A stretch of 20,937 nt of DNA. It comes from a virus. The position numbers were made by a program, and so were the translations under genes. The stretch spans positions 1 to 20,937 of IMG/VR virus record IMGVR_UViG_3300015194_000014; one strand, written 5' to 3'. Positions within the stretch are counted from its first letter, which is position 1, and every line of letters starts with the position of its first letter. The notes under the pieces are model-generated. The model made no database searches. It was not told the origin of the DNA and saw only the letters and a list, made by a program, of their open reading frames with translations. Below are positions 1 to 8,015 of the stretch, piece after piece.

Positions 1-544
1 CAACAACAAGGTTATTATTGTAAGAAACCAATTTAGCGAGAGGTTCAATGTTGGTCGAACCATTCACCAGCGAAGTTTTGGGGGTATAAATATTACCACC
101 ATTAGTCGCCGAACCCCACATAAACGCCTGTGCCCAACCTTCTTGGATTCCCATTTCAGACTGCTGAATCCGGGATTTAACCAAATCAGTAAGTTTATTC
201 TGATTCTGGATAACTTCCTTCATCGAATACGAAATAGGGGCAGCCATTTGGCGCCACTCAAAAATAGCCTGAGTAATGCCATCGGTCGGGAGAGTTGAAA
301 ACTCGTCATAACCATCGTATGAATCCGCCGGGGCGAGAGCATACATCAAGTTTTGAGCAAGATAAGTACCACCATCCGCACTTTCATACATATCCGATTT
401 AATCAGATCGTAGAGAAATGCGTTAGTTGCACCGATATTGTCGATGAGCTGCTTCTTGTAATTCGCCAGAGACTGCGCGAACAATGAATCCAAGAAAGCC
501 GTAATATTACTCGGAGCGGAGGTAGAACCGAATGTAAGTGCCAC
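1..544 (-). CDS. Major capsid protein, HK97-fold type (3' end cut by window edge)
   Basis: The leftward frame opens at a GTG at 544 and stays open to the window edge, giving about 181 residues of the N-terminal part. It starts ALTFGSTSAPSNITAFLDSL and carries a conserved-looking block (GGTYLAQNLMYALAP, then a Trp-containing EWRQMAAPISYSMKEVIQNQN segment) that I associate with HK97-fold coat proteins of uncultured phages; this is recognition by eye. The GTG start is preferred because AAAGGA lies 8 nt upstream on the minus strand and because the preceding scaffold-like gene stops 4 bp before it. Order terminase-portal-scaffold-capsid supports the call. The role would be the icosahedral shell subunit. 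The C-terminal part is outside the window. Confidence 0.75.
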   Translation of the reverse strand, partial: MALTFGSTSAPSNITAFLDSLFAQSLANYKKQLIDNIGATNAFLYDLIKSDMYESADGGTYLAQNLMYALAPADSYDGYDEFSTLPTDGITQAIFEWRQMAAPISYSMKEVIQNQNKLTDLVKSRIQQSEMGIQEGWAQAFMWGSATNGGNIYTPKTSLVNGSTNIEPLAKLVSYNNNLVV

Positions 545-547
545 GAT

Positions 548-1411
548 TTATTCCTTTGAGAGTTTTTCGGCGGCAGCTGCGATTGCCGCATCGAGATTTT
601 TGAACGTAGAAGGTTTATCACCCGGATCGCCAGAAGCGGGGCTTGGACTTCTCTGGCTGGATATCTTACCAGCTATATCTGATTTATTCTTAGCAATTCG
701 TTCTTGCTTAGTCTTATCTAGTGGTTTCGTATTTCCACCTTTGCGAGAGGCGGCCAATGAATGAATGTCTGAAAGATAATCTTTTAGAGACTGTGAGGAA
801 GATTTTTTATAGGTATCCATGAGCTTACTCATCTCAGCGGATATTTCCTTGGGAAACTCATCTTCATCGTAAAACTCGTTTGCAATGGAATCAAGAATTG
901 ACGAGGCTTCCTGCTCCGTCTTGGTCATTTCAGCTCGATTGAAAGTATCCGTAATCTCTTTCGTCTTCGAGTCAACCAATTTCTCGACTGCTTTATTCAG
1001 AACGGGGGCAATTTTCTTAGCGAATTCCTCACCAAACTGGTCTTCAAAAAGAGCGACCAATTCATCCTTGGCTTCAACTACTTCCGCCTTGGTCCCTTCT
1101 TTAAGGGTTTCCTTCAATTCCTTGACTTCTGCTTTAGTGTAGCCGCCCTGTTTTGCGAGATAATCAATTGCAGCGGGAGCCTGAGTAGGGTCTTTAAGTG
1201 CCCTAAGCAGATTTTTTGCAGTTTCGATCTCTTCAGGAGTAAGATCATCGTCAGCCTTTTTATCTGATTCTTTCTTCTCCTCAGTTTTTTCCGCCTTAGG
1301 AGTCTTTTTTTCAGATTTTTCACCCGCATCGAGAGTCTCCTTGGCTTTTGCCATTGACTGATCGAGAGAAAGCTGAACTTCTTTGTTTGTGTCTACAATT
1401 TCTTCAGGCAT
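548..1411 (-). CDS. Scaffold-like protein, acidic and Lys/Glu-rich
   Basis: 287 residues, very rich in Lys and Glu, with a low-complexity N-terminal third (residues about 25-60, KSEKKTPKAEKTEEKKESDK) followed by segments that look helical or coiled-coil (LTPEEIETAKNLLRALKDP, EVKELKETLKEG, FAKKIAPVLNKAVEKLVDS). No protease motif is visible. Charged helical proteins encoded between portal and capsid genes are typically scaffolds that guide procapsid assembly, and that is the inference here; sequence alone does not prove it. The start is an ATG 11 bp after the portal stop, preceded by AAGGAAAAGACG. Its first five residues, MPEEI, and its ribosome-binding region are echoed by the gene starting at 7492. 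Confidence 0.6.
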   Translation of the reverse strand: MPEEIVDTNKEVQLSLDQSMAKAKETLDAGEKSEKKTPKAEKTEEKKESDKKADDDLTPEEIETAKNLLRALKDPTQAPAAIDYLAKQGGYTKAEVKELKETLKEGTKAEVVEAKDELVALFEDQFGEEFAKKIAPVLNKAVEKLVDSKTKEITDTFNRAEMTKTEQEASSILDSIANEFYDEDEFPKEISAEMSKLMDTYKKSSSQSLKDYLSDIHSLAASRKGGNTKPLDKTKQERIAKNKSDIAGKISSQRSPSPASGDPGDKPSTFKNLDAAIAAAAEKLSKE

Positions 1412-1421
1412 CGTCTTTTCC

Positions 1422-3278
1422 TTATCGAACCGTTTCGAGTGATTTTTGTTCCATTTGGGAAGCCCCGTTTGGATTTATTGCTTGGATATGCTTAGCAGCG
1501 ATGTTATTAGCATTTTGGCCCTGATCCTGCTGAACCCCGGAACCTCCGGTTGCTCCCGCTTGAGCCGCTTTTTCTGCCATAATCATCAATGCTGTTTTCT
1601 GCATTTTACTGATAATCTTTTCATTGCGGTAACCACACCTATAAGCCGCTTCCCGAATCAAGTCTGGATCAAGAGCAATCTCCGGAAAATTGTGCACGTA
1701 AGTTAAGAACTGTGCAAACGATTGATTATGGGCCGCCATTGCCGCCGGCGTCATATTCTCGACATTCACAGAAATCTCATGATCGTAACCATCACGGAGA
1801 TCCTGAGCTTGGATATATTTGAAAACCGGGCCTTTCGCTTGAGCCAGAGGATTCGGATCCATCACGGCTCCCGAAGAATCCTTAATCCATAAACCTTCAA
1901 CTAATCGTTCCTGCGCCGTGATAAGCAATTCCGCGCCGATTTGTTCAATGAACGTGGAAAAGTCCATCTGATCTGCTGATTCCCTGATCGCCGCTCTTGC
2001 ATCGACAATTTTCGCCGCAGTAGCTGTTTCTCTCTCAGTGGCTTGATTTCTAGCCTCCGCGGAAGTACCAGAAATGACGTTAAAATCATCTTTAGCCAAA
2101 AGAAGGGCATTCTCGGTTGTTTGGCCTTGTTCGGGATTTTGAATTGGAGAAATAGCATTAGCTTGGCCTACCTTGATTAAAACCCCATCTCCGCCGGATA
2201 CAAACTTTTCTACTTCGAGATCGTCGATTCCACCAGTATATTGAAATTTCCGAGTAAATCTACGACGATAGGATCTCGTTTGCTCACGAGCTTCATTAAT
2301 CTCATCCTGCGGAGAAATCCATTGAAAGCAAGGAGGTACGGGATAAAAACCTTCAGTATCCTCGTCCCACCGGAGATCAATCAAAGGTAATCTTTCAATA
2401 TCACCAGACCAAAGTGGTTCATCAAACCATTCATCCAAATATAGGAGTCTCTGGTTCGATACCATATCCCAAATATGCCAAATCTTGCAGACCGTGCCAT
2501 CGAAAAGCCCACGCATTAAATCTGAACGGTTCCCACGATCGAATGAATCCCCAAGAATGCCATTAGAAAAATCAGCCCCAACCATTCCGCCCGAAAACCC
2601 TTTAGGCCAATTAATCCCTTCGGTTTTTTTGAGTTCACTCGCATAAACAAAGTCATAGTAACCACACCATTCGTGGTCATTCAAATCCATCGCTTCCGAA
2701 ACCGAAACCCGAAATCTTTTGGGGTTGATCCTTTTTACATAGAATCGTTCCGAAATCGGGAGATCGGCATTCTTAACCACCTTAATCTTTTCCTCAGGAA
2801 CATTTTCATCTTCCCAAGAATTAAGTTGTGGAATTTCTTTCTGTGGGTTTCTCCAATCCGCAGCGTACCCAATTTCCATAATCCCAAAACGCGTGAAAGA
2901 ATCTTTTGCAGCCCGACGAATATGCTTTACAAAATTGACGTTCTTATTACGAACGATTGAATTCAAAACATCCTGCTTCATTACCGCCGATTGCATTGCA
3001 AAATCAAGATCCCAGTTTCCACCATCTCCCGGAGTAGGGGAAATAATGAAAGATGGCTTCTGGAACATGAAGTTCGCCAACTTCGTCTTAATCGTAGAGT
3101 AGAATAGATTAAGCTGATAGGGGTTGTAAGCGGTCGACGAATATTCCTTTTTATACTTCCATTGAAAACCCCTGACATAATCTTCGAGGGTATTGCACCT
3201 GAACCGGGATTCCCAATTCGAGTGATACCTGTTTGCATTCGTAACTCGAAGCTGCCATGGAGAATTTTGATTGGACAT
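1422..3278 (-). CDS. Portal protein
   Basis: 618 residues directly downstream of the large terminase, overlapping it by one base (TAATG). The length and layout fit a phage portal, the dodecameric ring at the DNA-entry vertex. Visible features include an N-terminal region with YNPYQLNLFYSTIKTKLANFM, a middle domain with a Trp-rich stretch (CKIWHIWDMVSNQRLLYLDE), the segment PQDEINEAREQTRSYRRRFTRK typical of the portal stem/crown transition, and a helical ATERETATAAKIVDARAAIRE segment. The last 25 or so residues are Gln/Asn/Ala-rich and probably disordered. Initiation has only a weak Shine-Dalgarno (GATGAG), so translation is probably coupled to the terminase stop. The order terminase-portal-scaffold-capsid strongly supports the call. 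Confidence 0.85.
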   Translation of the reverse strand: MSNQNSPWQLRVTNANRYHSNWESRFRCNTLEDYVRGFQWKYKKEYSSTAYNPYQLNLFYSTIKTKLANFMFQKPSFIISPTPGDGGNWDLDFAMQSAVMKQDVLNSIVRNKNVNFVKHIRRAAKDSFTRFGIMEIGYAADWRNPQKEIPQLNSWEDENVPEEKIKVVKNADLPISERFYVKRINPKRFRVSVSEAMDLNDHEWCGYYDFVYASELKKTEGINWPKGFSGGMVGADFSNGILGDSFDRGNRSDLMRGLFDGTVCKIWHIWDMVSNQRLLYLDEWFDEPLWSGDIERLPLIDLRWDEDTEGFYPVPPCFQWISPQDEINEAREQTRSYRRRFTRKFQYTGGIDDLEVEKFVSGGDGVLIKVGQANAISPIQNPEQGQTTENALLLAKDDFNVISGTSAEARNQATERETATAAKIVDARAAIRESADQMDFSTFIEQIGAELLITAQERLVEGLWIKDSSGAVMDPNPLAQAKGPVFKYIQAQDLRDGYDHEISVNVENMTPAAMAAHNQSFAQFLTYVHNFPEIALDPDLIREAAYRCGYRNEKIISKMQKTALMIMAEKAAQAGATGGSGVQQDQGQNANNIAAKHIQAINPNGASQMEQKSLETVR

Positions 3279-4771
3279 TATTGGATACTCATCGGAACCG
3301 CAACATTAGATTTTCTTTGTGCCAGCATCAAATTATAATAAGCAAAAGTATTCTTGGGTGCCCGCTTCTGCTGTTTGGCTGGCTGAATTCCATGCATCGC
3401 TACAAAATATCTTACACAATCGTAAGCATGGTCGGTAATCGAATCTTCCCGTTCATCTGAATAGAATGACTTCCCTTCAATTTGACCGATTAATTTCTTA
3501 CGTTGTGCGCCCAGTTCGGTTATCGCATGTTGGCAACCCATAGGATAATCCGGGGTTTTCTTTATAAAATAAATACCTTGGGCGGGTGATTCGCCGGTAA
3601 TGGGGTGTTTGAACTTGTCAGACTTTCTGAGCAATTCATTAATACGGTTGCGAGTTGCAAATTCATTATTATCGGCGGGAATCCAGTACAGGGCCGGAAC
3701 CTCTGACCCAACTTCGTTAGTGGAATATTCGTCTGCGACGGTCCAGAAACCCCCGTTATGCTGCGAAGTCTTTTTGAAGATTTGAGGGTCAGCAAAGTTT
3801 CCACTGTATTGTTCGCCTTCGGAGCATTCGTGAATATTCGATCTATGCCGAGAAATTACTTGTCCGGGGACATAATATTCTCGATAACAAATATATACCC
3901 CGTCCAAAGCGGCAAACCAAAGACAAGAAGTGGGGGAAGAATCACCATGATCCAATACCCGAAAAAGATTGCCATGTGATTTAATTCGGGCAATGAGTTT
4001 TGGATCTGGTTCAATAATCCCTGGCTTATCCAAGAAGTGAATTGCGGAGGAAGACCTACCCCATTTCCCAAGAACGTACTTATCAACCCATTCTTGATCT
4101 TTGGTGAGAGCTTCATTATAAGTTTCTACTGAACCAAGAGATTTATCCCACTGGCCTTCAGTATAGAAGTAATTCTTCTTCCTCTGTGGAGAATCAGGAT
4201 GATACTTCCGGTAAATATAGTGAAATTCCGTGTCCGGGTTCGTGAGAAGCATACCGTAGGACGGAACATAAGGTTTATTTGTATTTGGGTCTCTTGGCCA
4301 ATCCGGATAAACGCTCAAAAGATGATCTGGTACCAAAGCCCCGTCCCATCTTCCGAGTCGGGCATCCAGAATATCCATTGTTTTTTCGTCGGTTTCTTCA
4401 GCCTGATCGACCAAATAAGAATTTGTCTCAAGACCACGAAGTGTCTTTTCATCAACTTTGTCTAAATGAATCCAGTGGATTAAGGACGAGTTCGTTAGGA
4501 CTGTCATGCCATCTTGTTCATTATGGGACGCAATTAATTCAGACGGACACATCTTTAAAAAAGTCTGCATCGTCGTGATCTTGAGATCTTTGTACGTTTG
4601 GCGAGCAATAACCAAACGGTAATTGGGGAAGCTAAGAAGTAAAGTTAACGCCTTGAAACAACCACAGAAAGATTTACCATTGTTGAATGCACCTGAAAAA
4701 CATTGATTTCGAGCCGTGGCATAGTAGAATTCTCTCTGCGCCGGATTACGAAATGTGAAATTCAGATCCAA
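3278..4771 (-). CDS. terL: Terminase large subunit (packaging ATPase/nuclease), TTG start
   Basis: 497 residues. The N-terminal ATPase has Walker A GAFNNGKS (residues 27-34) and Walker B LVDQAEE (120-126, catalytic Glu in the EE pair). The C-terminal RNase H-like nuclease shows VLDHGD (D274, D277), NFADPQ (D328) and a final acidic motif ITDHAYD (D447, D451). It would translocate DNA into the procapsid and cut concatemers. The only upstream initiator before Walker A is TTG at 4771; no good Shine-Dalgarno precedes it. The stop of the 54-aa gene just upstream lies in the same reading frame, three codons before this TTG, so initiation probably depends on re-initiation. The stop overlaps the portal start by one base. 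Confidence 0.9.
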   Translation of the reverse strand: MDLNFTFRNPAQREFYYATARNQCFSGAFNNGKSFCGCFKALTLLLSFPNYRLVIARQTYKDLKITTMQTFLKMCPSELIASHNEQDGMTVLTNSSLIHWIHLDKVDEKTLRGLETNSYLVDQAEETDEKTMDILDARLGRWDGALVPDHLLSVYPDWPRDPNTNKPYVPSYGMLLTNPDTEFHYIYRKYHPDSPQRKKNYFYTEGQWDKSLGSVETYNEALTKDQEWVDKYVLGKWGRSSSAIHFLDKPGIIEPDPKLIARIKSHGNLFRVLDHGDSSPTSCLWFAALDGVYICYREYYVPGQVISRHRSNIHECSEGEQYSGNFADPQIFKKTSQHNGGFWTVADEYSTNEVGSEVPALYWIPADNNEFATRNRINELLRKSDKFKHPITGESPAQGIYFIKKTPDYPMGCQHAITELGAQRKKLIGQIEGKSFYSDEREDSITDHAYDCVRYFVAMHGIQPAKQQKRAPKNTFAYYNLMLAQRKSNVAVPMSIQ

Positions 4772-4780
4772 TGAATTATC

Positions 4781-4945
4781 TTAAACCGGGGGCATTAGAA
4801 AAGATGCAATGAATTCCTGAGCGGCATTGATAAACTTTTCCGCCGCAGCTTTATGAGCATCGGTTGCTTTGGAGCTATGGACAATCTGTTCGGCTACAGA
4901 AATCCCGGCCATTAGGCCCATTTGAATGAAAAAATTAAGCTTCAT
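4781..4945 (-). CDS. Small hypothetical protein (54 aa) upstream of terminase
   Basis: MKLNFFIQMGLMAGISVAEQ begins a 54-residue peptide that then becomes an Ala/Lys-rich helix (AHKAAAEKFINAAQEF). Start is ATG with AAAGGAAAATAAG just upstream; its start lies 1 bp past the TAA of the preceding 49-aa gene. It reads in the same frame as the large terminase and is separated from it by one TAA and three codons. The N-terminal hydrophobic stretch is short (about 15 residues), so membrane association is possible but not clear. I do not recognise a family. Confidence 0.6.
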   Translation of the reverse strand: MKLNFFIQMGLMAGISVAEQIVHSSKATDAHKAAAEKFINAAQEFIASFLMPPV

Positions 4946-4946
4946 C

Positions 4947-5096
4947 TTATTTTCCTTTTGAAACCATCTTCGCTGCTTTTGAAACTAAAGAGATATTTTT
5001 AAAATTACCTACTGAATTTTGAGGGCCTACCGATTTCGCTGATTTCTCACCCGAATCGGATACCTTACCACTTCCACCACACGCTGAACATTTCAT
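4947..5096 (-). CDS. Small protein with DnaJ-like CxxCGGxGK half-motif (49 aa)
   Basis: 49 residues starting MKCSACGGSGKVSDSG. CxxCGGSGK is one half of a DnaJ-type zinc-binding repeat; a single half-site would need a partner molecule or is a structural echo. The rest is Ser/Lys-rich and looks flexible. A good Shine-Dalgarno (AGGAG) lies 8 nt upstream, and the start overlaps the stop of the 215-aa virion-type gene by one base (TAATG). Position in the late operon suggests a minor virion or assembly role, but this is only inference from context. Confidence 0.55.
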   Translation of the reverse strand: MKCSACGGSGKVSDSGEKSAKSVGPQNSVGNFKNISLVSKAAKMVSKGK

Positions 5097-5743
5097 TAAC
5101 CGACTCCTATAAGACAAAGATTTTTTACTGTTGCTGAAATAGCTGGTTTAATAGCCACCATAAAGGTGCGCCAATCGTCAGTAGCAGCGACCTGTACATC
5201 CAAAGTATTAGCACCGACCGGGGTTTTTGGTCCACCATAAAAACCGCAGTTTGAACTCCCAATAGGGCCGATAGTGCCACTATTTGACGGGACGGGAATG
5301 TACCCTGTTTGAGTAATTGCCACCATGAAGAGCCAAGAGTTATCTACGCTGGTGGTAATACTAGTCGGAATATTTGTGTTTGGCGGAACTCCAGTAGAAT
5401 CTACAAATCCAGTTTGTGAAGGTATAATCCCATCGGTGCCAAACAACGACATGCTGCCGCCAAAAAAAACAAAGTAGGGTAGGGTGGCTGTAATAACTAT
5501 ATTATTCGTGCCTGTCGAAGGATTTGCAAGGTAATAGATAAAAGCTGCTCGTCCCGTTGTAAACAACTTAATACCGACCCGTGTCATTGCGACGCCGTTG
5601 TACTTCACGCTGGCAATTCTATCAGCATTTTGATTTAGGTAACCAACAACATATAAACTACTTCCAGCAGCACAAGTATGTGACCAAGTAGTTGTTAGAC
5701 CGGACCCAGAACCAGAACTTGTACTATCGAGTGTAATCGCCAT
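5096..5743 (-). CDS. Beta-rich virion-type protein (215 aa), possible decoration or tail-associated protein
   Basis: The sequence follows a pattern common in phage structural genes: Ser/Gly/Thr-rich start, WSHTCAAGSSLYVVGYLNQN, then SVKYNGVAMTRVG, YYLANPSTGTNNIVIT, SMSLFGTDG, and a final WRTFMVAIKPA. These alternating hydrophobic/polar segments with NPSTG and KPA signatures suggest a beta-sandwich domain seen in minor or decorative virion proteins. No signal peptide or catalytic motif is visible. The start overlaps the end of the upstream gene by 20 bp. It could equally be a receptor-binding or head decoration protein; the sequence does not decide. Confidence 0.5.
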   Translation of the reverse strand: MAITLDSTSSGSGSGLTTTWSHTCAAGSSLYVVGYLNQNADRIASVKYNGVAMTRVGIKLFTTGRAAFIYYLANPSTGTNNIVITATLPYFVFFGGSMSLFGTDGIIPSQTGFVDSTGVPPNTNIPTSITTSVDNSWLFMVAITQTGYIPVPSNSGTIGPIGSSNCGFYGGPKTPVGANTLDVQVAATDDWRTFMVAIKPAISATVKNLCLIGVG

Positions 5744-6257
5744 AAATAGCTTTTGCCTTTTCTACTAAATTGGCGCTACCGGGTAGCTTTATACGAATTC
5801 CATCAAGACTATTTTTCCATCCCTGCCTCGGAACATCGTACATCTGGATTTTCGAATTCCACTCAATACATTCCTTCAGTCTCGCATAATCATTAACTAC
5901 CCAACTGAATGGGATAACGATGGTTGGATAACTTTTCGCTGCGGTATAATAATTAATCCACGCAGAAAGTGCATCATCCATAGTTTGTGGATAACCCTTA
6001 TCTCCGATCCAACGGCTTACTAAAGATTCACAATTCTCCACCGGTTCCCGAATTAGTAAAAACTTTGGGATATCTTCTGGTGTATTAAAAACTTCCGGGT
6101 TGTGCCGATGAGATAAAACGCCATTCTCTGGAAAATGATCAAGAATTGGATCCGGGTTAATAATATTACTAATAACAAAAGTATTCCCACAATGCCAAAA
6201 CCCATCAAGAATGGCCCGGTGGTAAGACTTAACGGGAATAATATCAAGACTTCGCAT
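5724..6257 (-). CDS. Putative sulfotransferase-like protein (177 aa), low certainty
   Basis: 177 residues. The segment GFWHCGNTFVISNIIN (about 19-34) sits where sulfotransferases have their 5'-phosphosulfate P-loop-like motif, and KFLLIREPVENCESLVSRWI (about 65-84) resembles the R-x-P...S 3'-phosphate-binding region (usually RxPxxxxxS). The N-terminal canonical PRSGT is not present, so catalytic competence is doubtful. If real, it would transfer sulfuryl groups or bind a nucleotide. It is translated from an ATG with GAGG upstream, 2 bp after the preceding virion-type gene. Alternatives are a general nucleotide-binding or an unrelated structural protein. Confidence 0.35.
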   Translation of the reverse strand: MRSLDIIPVKSYHRAILDGFWHCGNTFVISNIINPDPILDHFPENGVLSHRHNPEVFNTPEDIPKFLLIREPVENCESLVSRWIGDKGYPQTMDDALSAWINYYTAAKSYPTIVIPFSWVVNDYARLKECIEWNSKIQMYDVPRQGWKNSLDGIRIKLPGSANLVEKAKAIYGDYTR

Positions 6258-6259
6258 TA

Positions 6260-6796
6260 TTAAACCTCAATATACTGCAAAATCCCACCAACTGCAATTG
6301 CCGCGGAAAGATTGATATTCAAAGCTTCCCCAGAGATAGTTTCAAACCATCCGTATGGGTTTAAAGGCATCGAGAATCCAGTGTTTGCAACTTCGTAAAA
6401 AAGCCCCGTTTTATCGGTCGGCGTCGTACTGGACTGAAATTTAACATTTACTGTGCCGTTTGAAGTAAGCACAAGCGCAATAACTCTGATCTTTTTACCC
6501 GAAACGGAAGCAATTTGGGTTGTTATACCCGAAGCGGAAGCATTGATAATCGACCATTTCGGGGTACAAGCAACACCACCGATATAAATATAAGTACCAT
6601 CCATTGAAGATGGCCCAATATTTATCCAACCGTTTACTGAACTCCAAATGGAATTGAAGATTTTATTCAATCCACGAAGTTTAGCTGAAACCGTTCCCGC
6701 GGTATCCCCAACTACTGCGGAATCCCCAACCGCACCTTGAGTATAATCTTGGCCATCCGCAGCACGATAACTATCTGGAGGAACAGTAAGTGGCAT
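6260..6796 (-). CDS. Virion-type protein, beta-rich (178 aa)
   Basis: 178 residues with SYRAADGQDYTQGAVGDSA near the start, then KLRGLNKIFNSIWSSV, a run of short beta-like segments (GKKIRVIALVLTSNGTVNVK), YGWFETISGEALNIN and a closing AVGGILQYIEV. This layout (linker, helix, beta-sandwich ending in Y-x-E/V) is familiar from phage surface or tail-fibre-associated proteins. Residues about 98-178 would form the sandwich. No enzyme motif is visible. Start ATG is 1 bp after the upstream stop (TAA-A-ATG), with only a weak Shine-Dalgarno. Confidence 0.5.
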   Translation of the reverse strand: MPLTVPPDSYRAADGQDYTQGAVGDSAVVGDTAGTVSAKLRGLNKIFNSIWSSVNGWINIGPSSMDGTYIYIGGVACTPKWSIINASASGITTQIASVSGKKIRVIALVLTSNGTVNVKFQSSTTPTDKTGLFYEVANTGFSMPLNPYGWFETISGEALNINLSAAIAVGGILQYIEV

Positions 6797-6797
6797 T

Positions 6798-7205
6798 TTA
6801 GCTTTCTACAACTTTGGTCGGATCATTGAGTGCGTCTAATACTTCCGGATCATCAGAATGTCGCCGGCATAAAATAGCATTAGTTGCTTTATCACGGATA
6901 GTTATTTCCCGGCCCCGGAAAGTTTTATCGAAGACTTCTTGAACTCCCGGCTGGAGAGTCTTTTCGAGGGCTTCGTGATAACCGGATAATTTACCTTCGT
7001 GATGTGCTTTTTCCTTGGTCATTTGGAGAAGTTCATCCATACGACCATTCACGAGAGTTTTAACCTCCGCCGTCTTACTAATACTCTTGATTGCTACAAC
7101 CAAACCAGTAATAGCAATTATCATTGGAGGAAGCCCGAGTATAAAAGCATTACCCAATGAAATAATAACCTGCGTATCAATAAGCATGGCGGGGTTAACC
7201 AACAT
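6798..7205 (-). CDS. Membrane protein, possible holin (135 aa)
   Basis: Residues about 8-42 are strongly hydrophobic (VIISLGNAFILGLPPMIIAI, then TGLVVAIKSI), long enough for one long or two short membrane segments. A soluble C-terminal part follows with KTLVNGRMDELLQMTKEKA, a motif I associate with small phage lysis-cassette proteins. A holin or lysis accessory role fits its place four genes after the peptidoglycan hydrolase. The start overlaps the upstream stop (TAATG) with AAGGAT upstream. The C-terminus carries HSDDPEVLDAL, similar to NDPEVLEAL in the gene at 15214; the meaning of this is unknown. Confidence 0.5.
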   Translation of the reverse strand: MLVNPAMLIDTQVIISLGNAFILGLPPMIIAITGLVVAIKSISKTAEVKTLVNGRMDELLQMTKEKAHHEGKLSGYHEALEKTLQPGVQEVFDKTFRGREITIRDKATNAILCRRHSDDPEVLDALNDPTKVVES

Positions 7206-7492
7206 TAGATATCCTTGAGAGTCGAATTGCCGAGAAAAGACTCGCCACTGTAAGATTGGGCGGTTTCTTCGACATCGAGATCCGAAACAAGTGGCATTAC
7301 CCAGATATTCTTGTAACCCATCCGATCGCCATGCTTGAAAGCACGATTTCGGGCGGAACGAAGATCCCCGGTATGCAGGAAACCTTTGAAATTAAAAGGT
7401 GACATCTTATTTCGGAAACACATAATGTAGAGCGTAGGGGCATCGTTAGAACTTAGGGCTGATTTCGGAACTTCAATGATTTCTTCGGGCAT
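7205..7492 (-). CDS. Hypothetical protein (95 aa), MPEEI start
   Basis: 95 residues starting MPEEIIEVPKSALSSNDAPT and including RNKMSPFNFKGFLHTGDL and a basic RSARNRAFKHGDRMGYK stretch. I do not recognise a family. Start ATG at 7492 is chosen over the upstream GTG at 7510 because AAAAGGAATAAGACT lies in front of it and the GTG would sit inside that ribosome-binding region. The first five residues and ribosome-binding region match those of the scaffold-like gene at 1411. Its stop overlaps the possible holin start by one base. Confidence 0.6.
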   Translation of the reverse strand: MPEEIIEVPKSALSSNDAPTLYIMCFRNKMSPFNFKGFLHTGDLRSARNRAFKHGDRMGYKNIWVMPLVSDLDVEETAQSYSGESFLGNSTLKDI

Positions 7493-7519
7493 AGTCTTAT
7501 TCCTTTTCACAAATCTTTA

Positions 7520-7654
7520 TTAATCAGAGTCTTCAACAGTCGAAGGAATAAATTCTTCCTTTTCACCATCAATCCAAACTTTAAATCCACCCTCAACTAC
7601 ATGAACGTAGAATTCGTTGGATGGGTGTTTTGTGAGGTATTCTTCGAGATTCAT
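7520..7654 (-). CDS. Small hypothetical acidic protein (44 aa)
   Basis: Starts MNLEEYLTKHPSNEFYVHVV and runs 44 residues, acidic overall, with a short beta-like FKVWIDGEKEEFIP segment and an acidic tail. The start ATG has AAGGAAATAAA immediately upstream, matching the AAGGAAA-type sites of its neighbours. It lies between the small-terminase candidate and the 95-aa gene. No family recognised; codon use and the site in front of it make it a likely real gene. Confidence 0.55.
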   Translation of the reverse strand: MNLEEYLTKHPSNEFYVHVVEGGFKVWIDGEKEEFIPSTVEDSD

Positions 7655-7663
7655 TTTATTTCC

Positions 7664-8011
7664 TTATTGAACTAATGTCTCAACCGCAGATTGCCGGGGG
7701 ATAAGAATGGGATTCAATGTTCCTTCCACGGGTTTCTTGGAATCATTGATAATAATATTGAACACTGGTTGCTGGGCCGGTTTATCTTCAAGCTCGCCAA
7801 TTAGTTTCCATGCCATTTCCAAAGCACGAAGTTTTACAGTATCCGTGCCCGCTCCGTCCGCAAGATCCAAAAGTCGTTGAATATTTTCCTGTCGGGAGAA
7901 CCCACCTTGCTCCAAAGCAGTTCGGAGATCGGAAGATTCCCCTTCGGGTTTTTCTTTCGTCAATCCTGCCATTCTTAGGGCATCTTGAACTCTTGGGTTT
8001 ATGATAGGCAT
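7664..8011 (-). CDS. Possible terminase small subunit (115 aa)
   Basis: 115 residues. The central segment TDTVKLRALEMAWKLIGELED (residues about 56-76) resembles the KLRALE..KLLG helix often seen in the oligomerisation part of phage small terminases, and a following NIIINDSK strand fits the same pattern. The N-terminal part (LRTALEQGGFSRQENIQRLLDLAD) looks helical and could be a DNA-binding region. A small terminase would recognise the phage genome and recruit the large subunit. It is separated from the large terminase by eight genes, which is unusual but not unknown. Initiation site is weak. Other DNA-binding structural proteins remain possible. Confidence 0.4.
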   Translation of the reverse strand: MPIINPRVQDALRMAGLTKEKPEGESSDLRTALEQGGFSRQENIQRLLDLADGAGTDTVKLRALEMAWKLIGELEDKPAQQPVFNIIINDSKKPVEGTLNPILIPRQSAVETLVQ

Positions 8012-8015
8012 ATAG

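Noticed and set aside
4781-4783. Alternative genetic code with TAA read as an amino acid
   Set aside because: TAA, TAG and TGA all end well-supported genes in this window, so a recoded stop is not needed.
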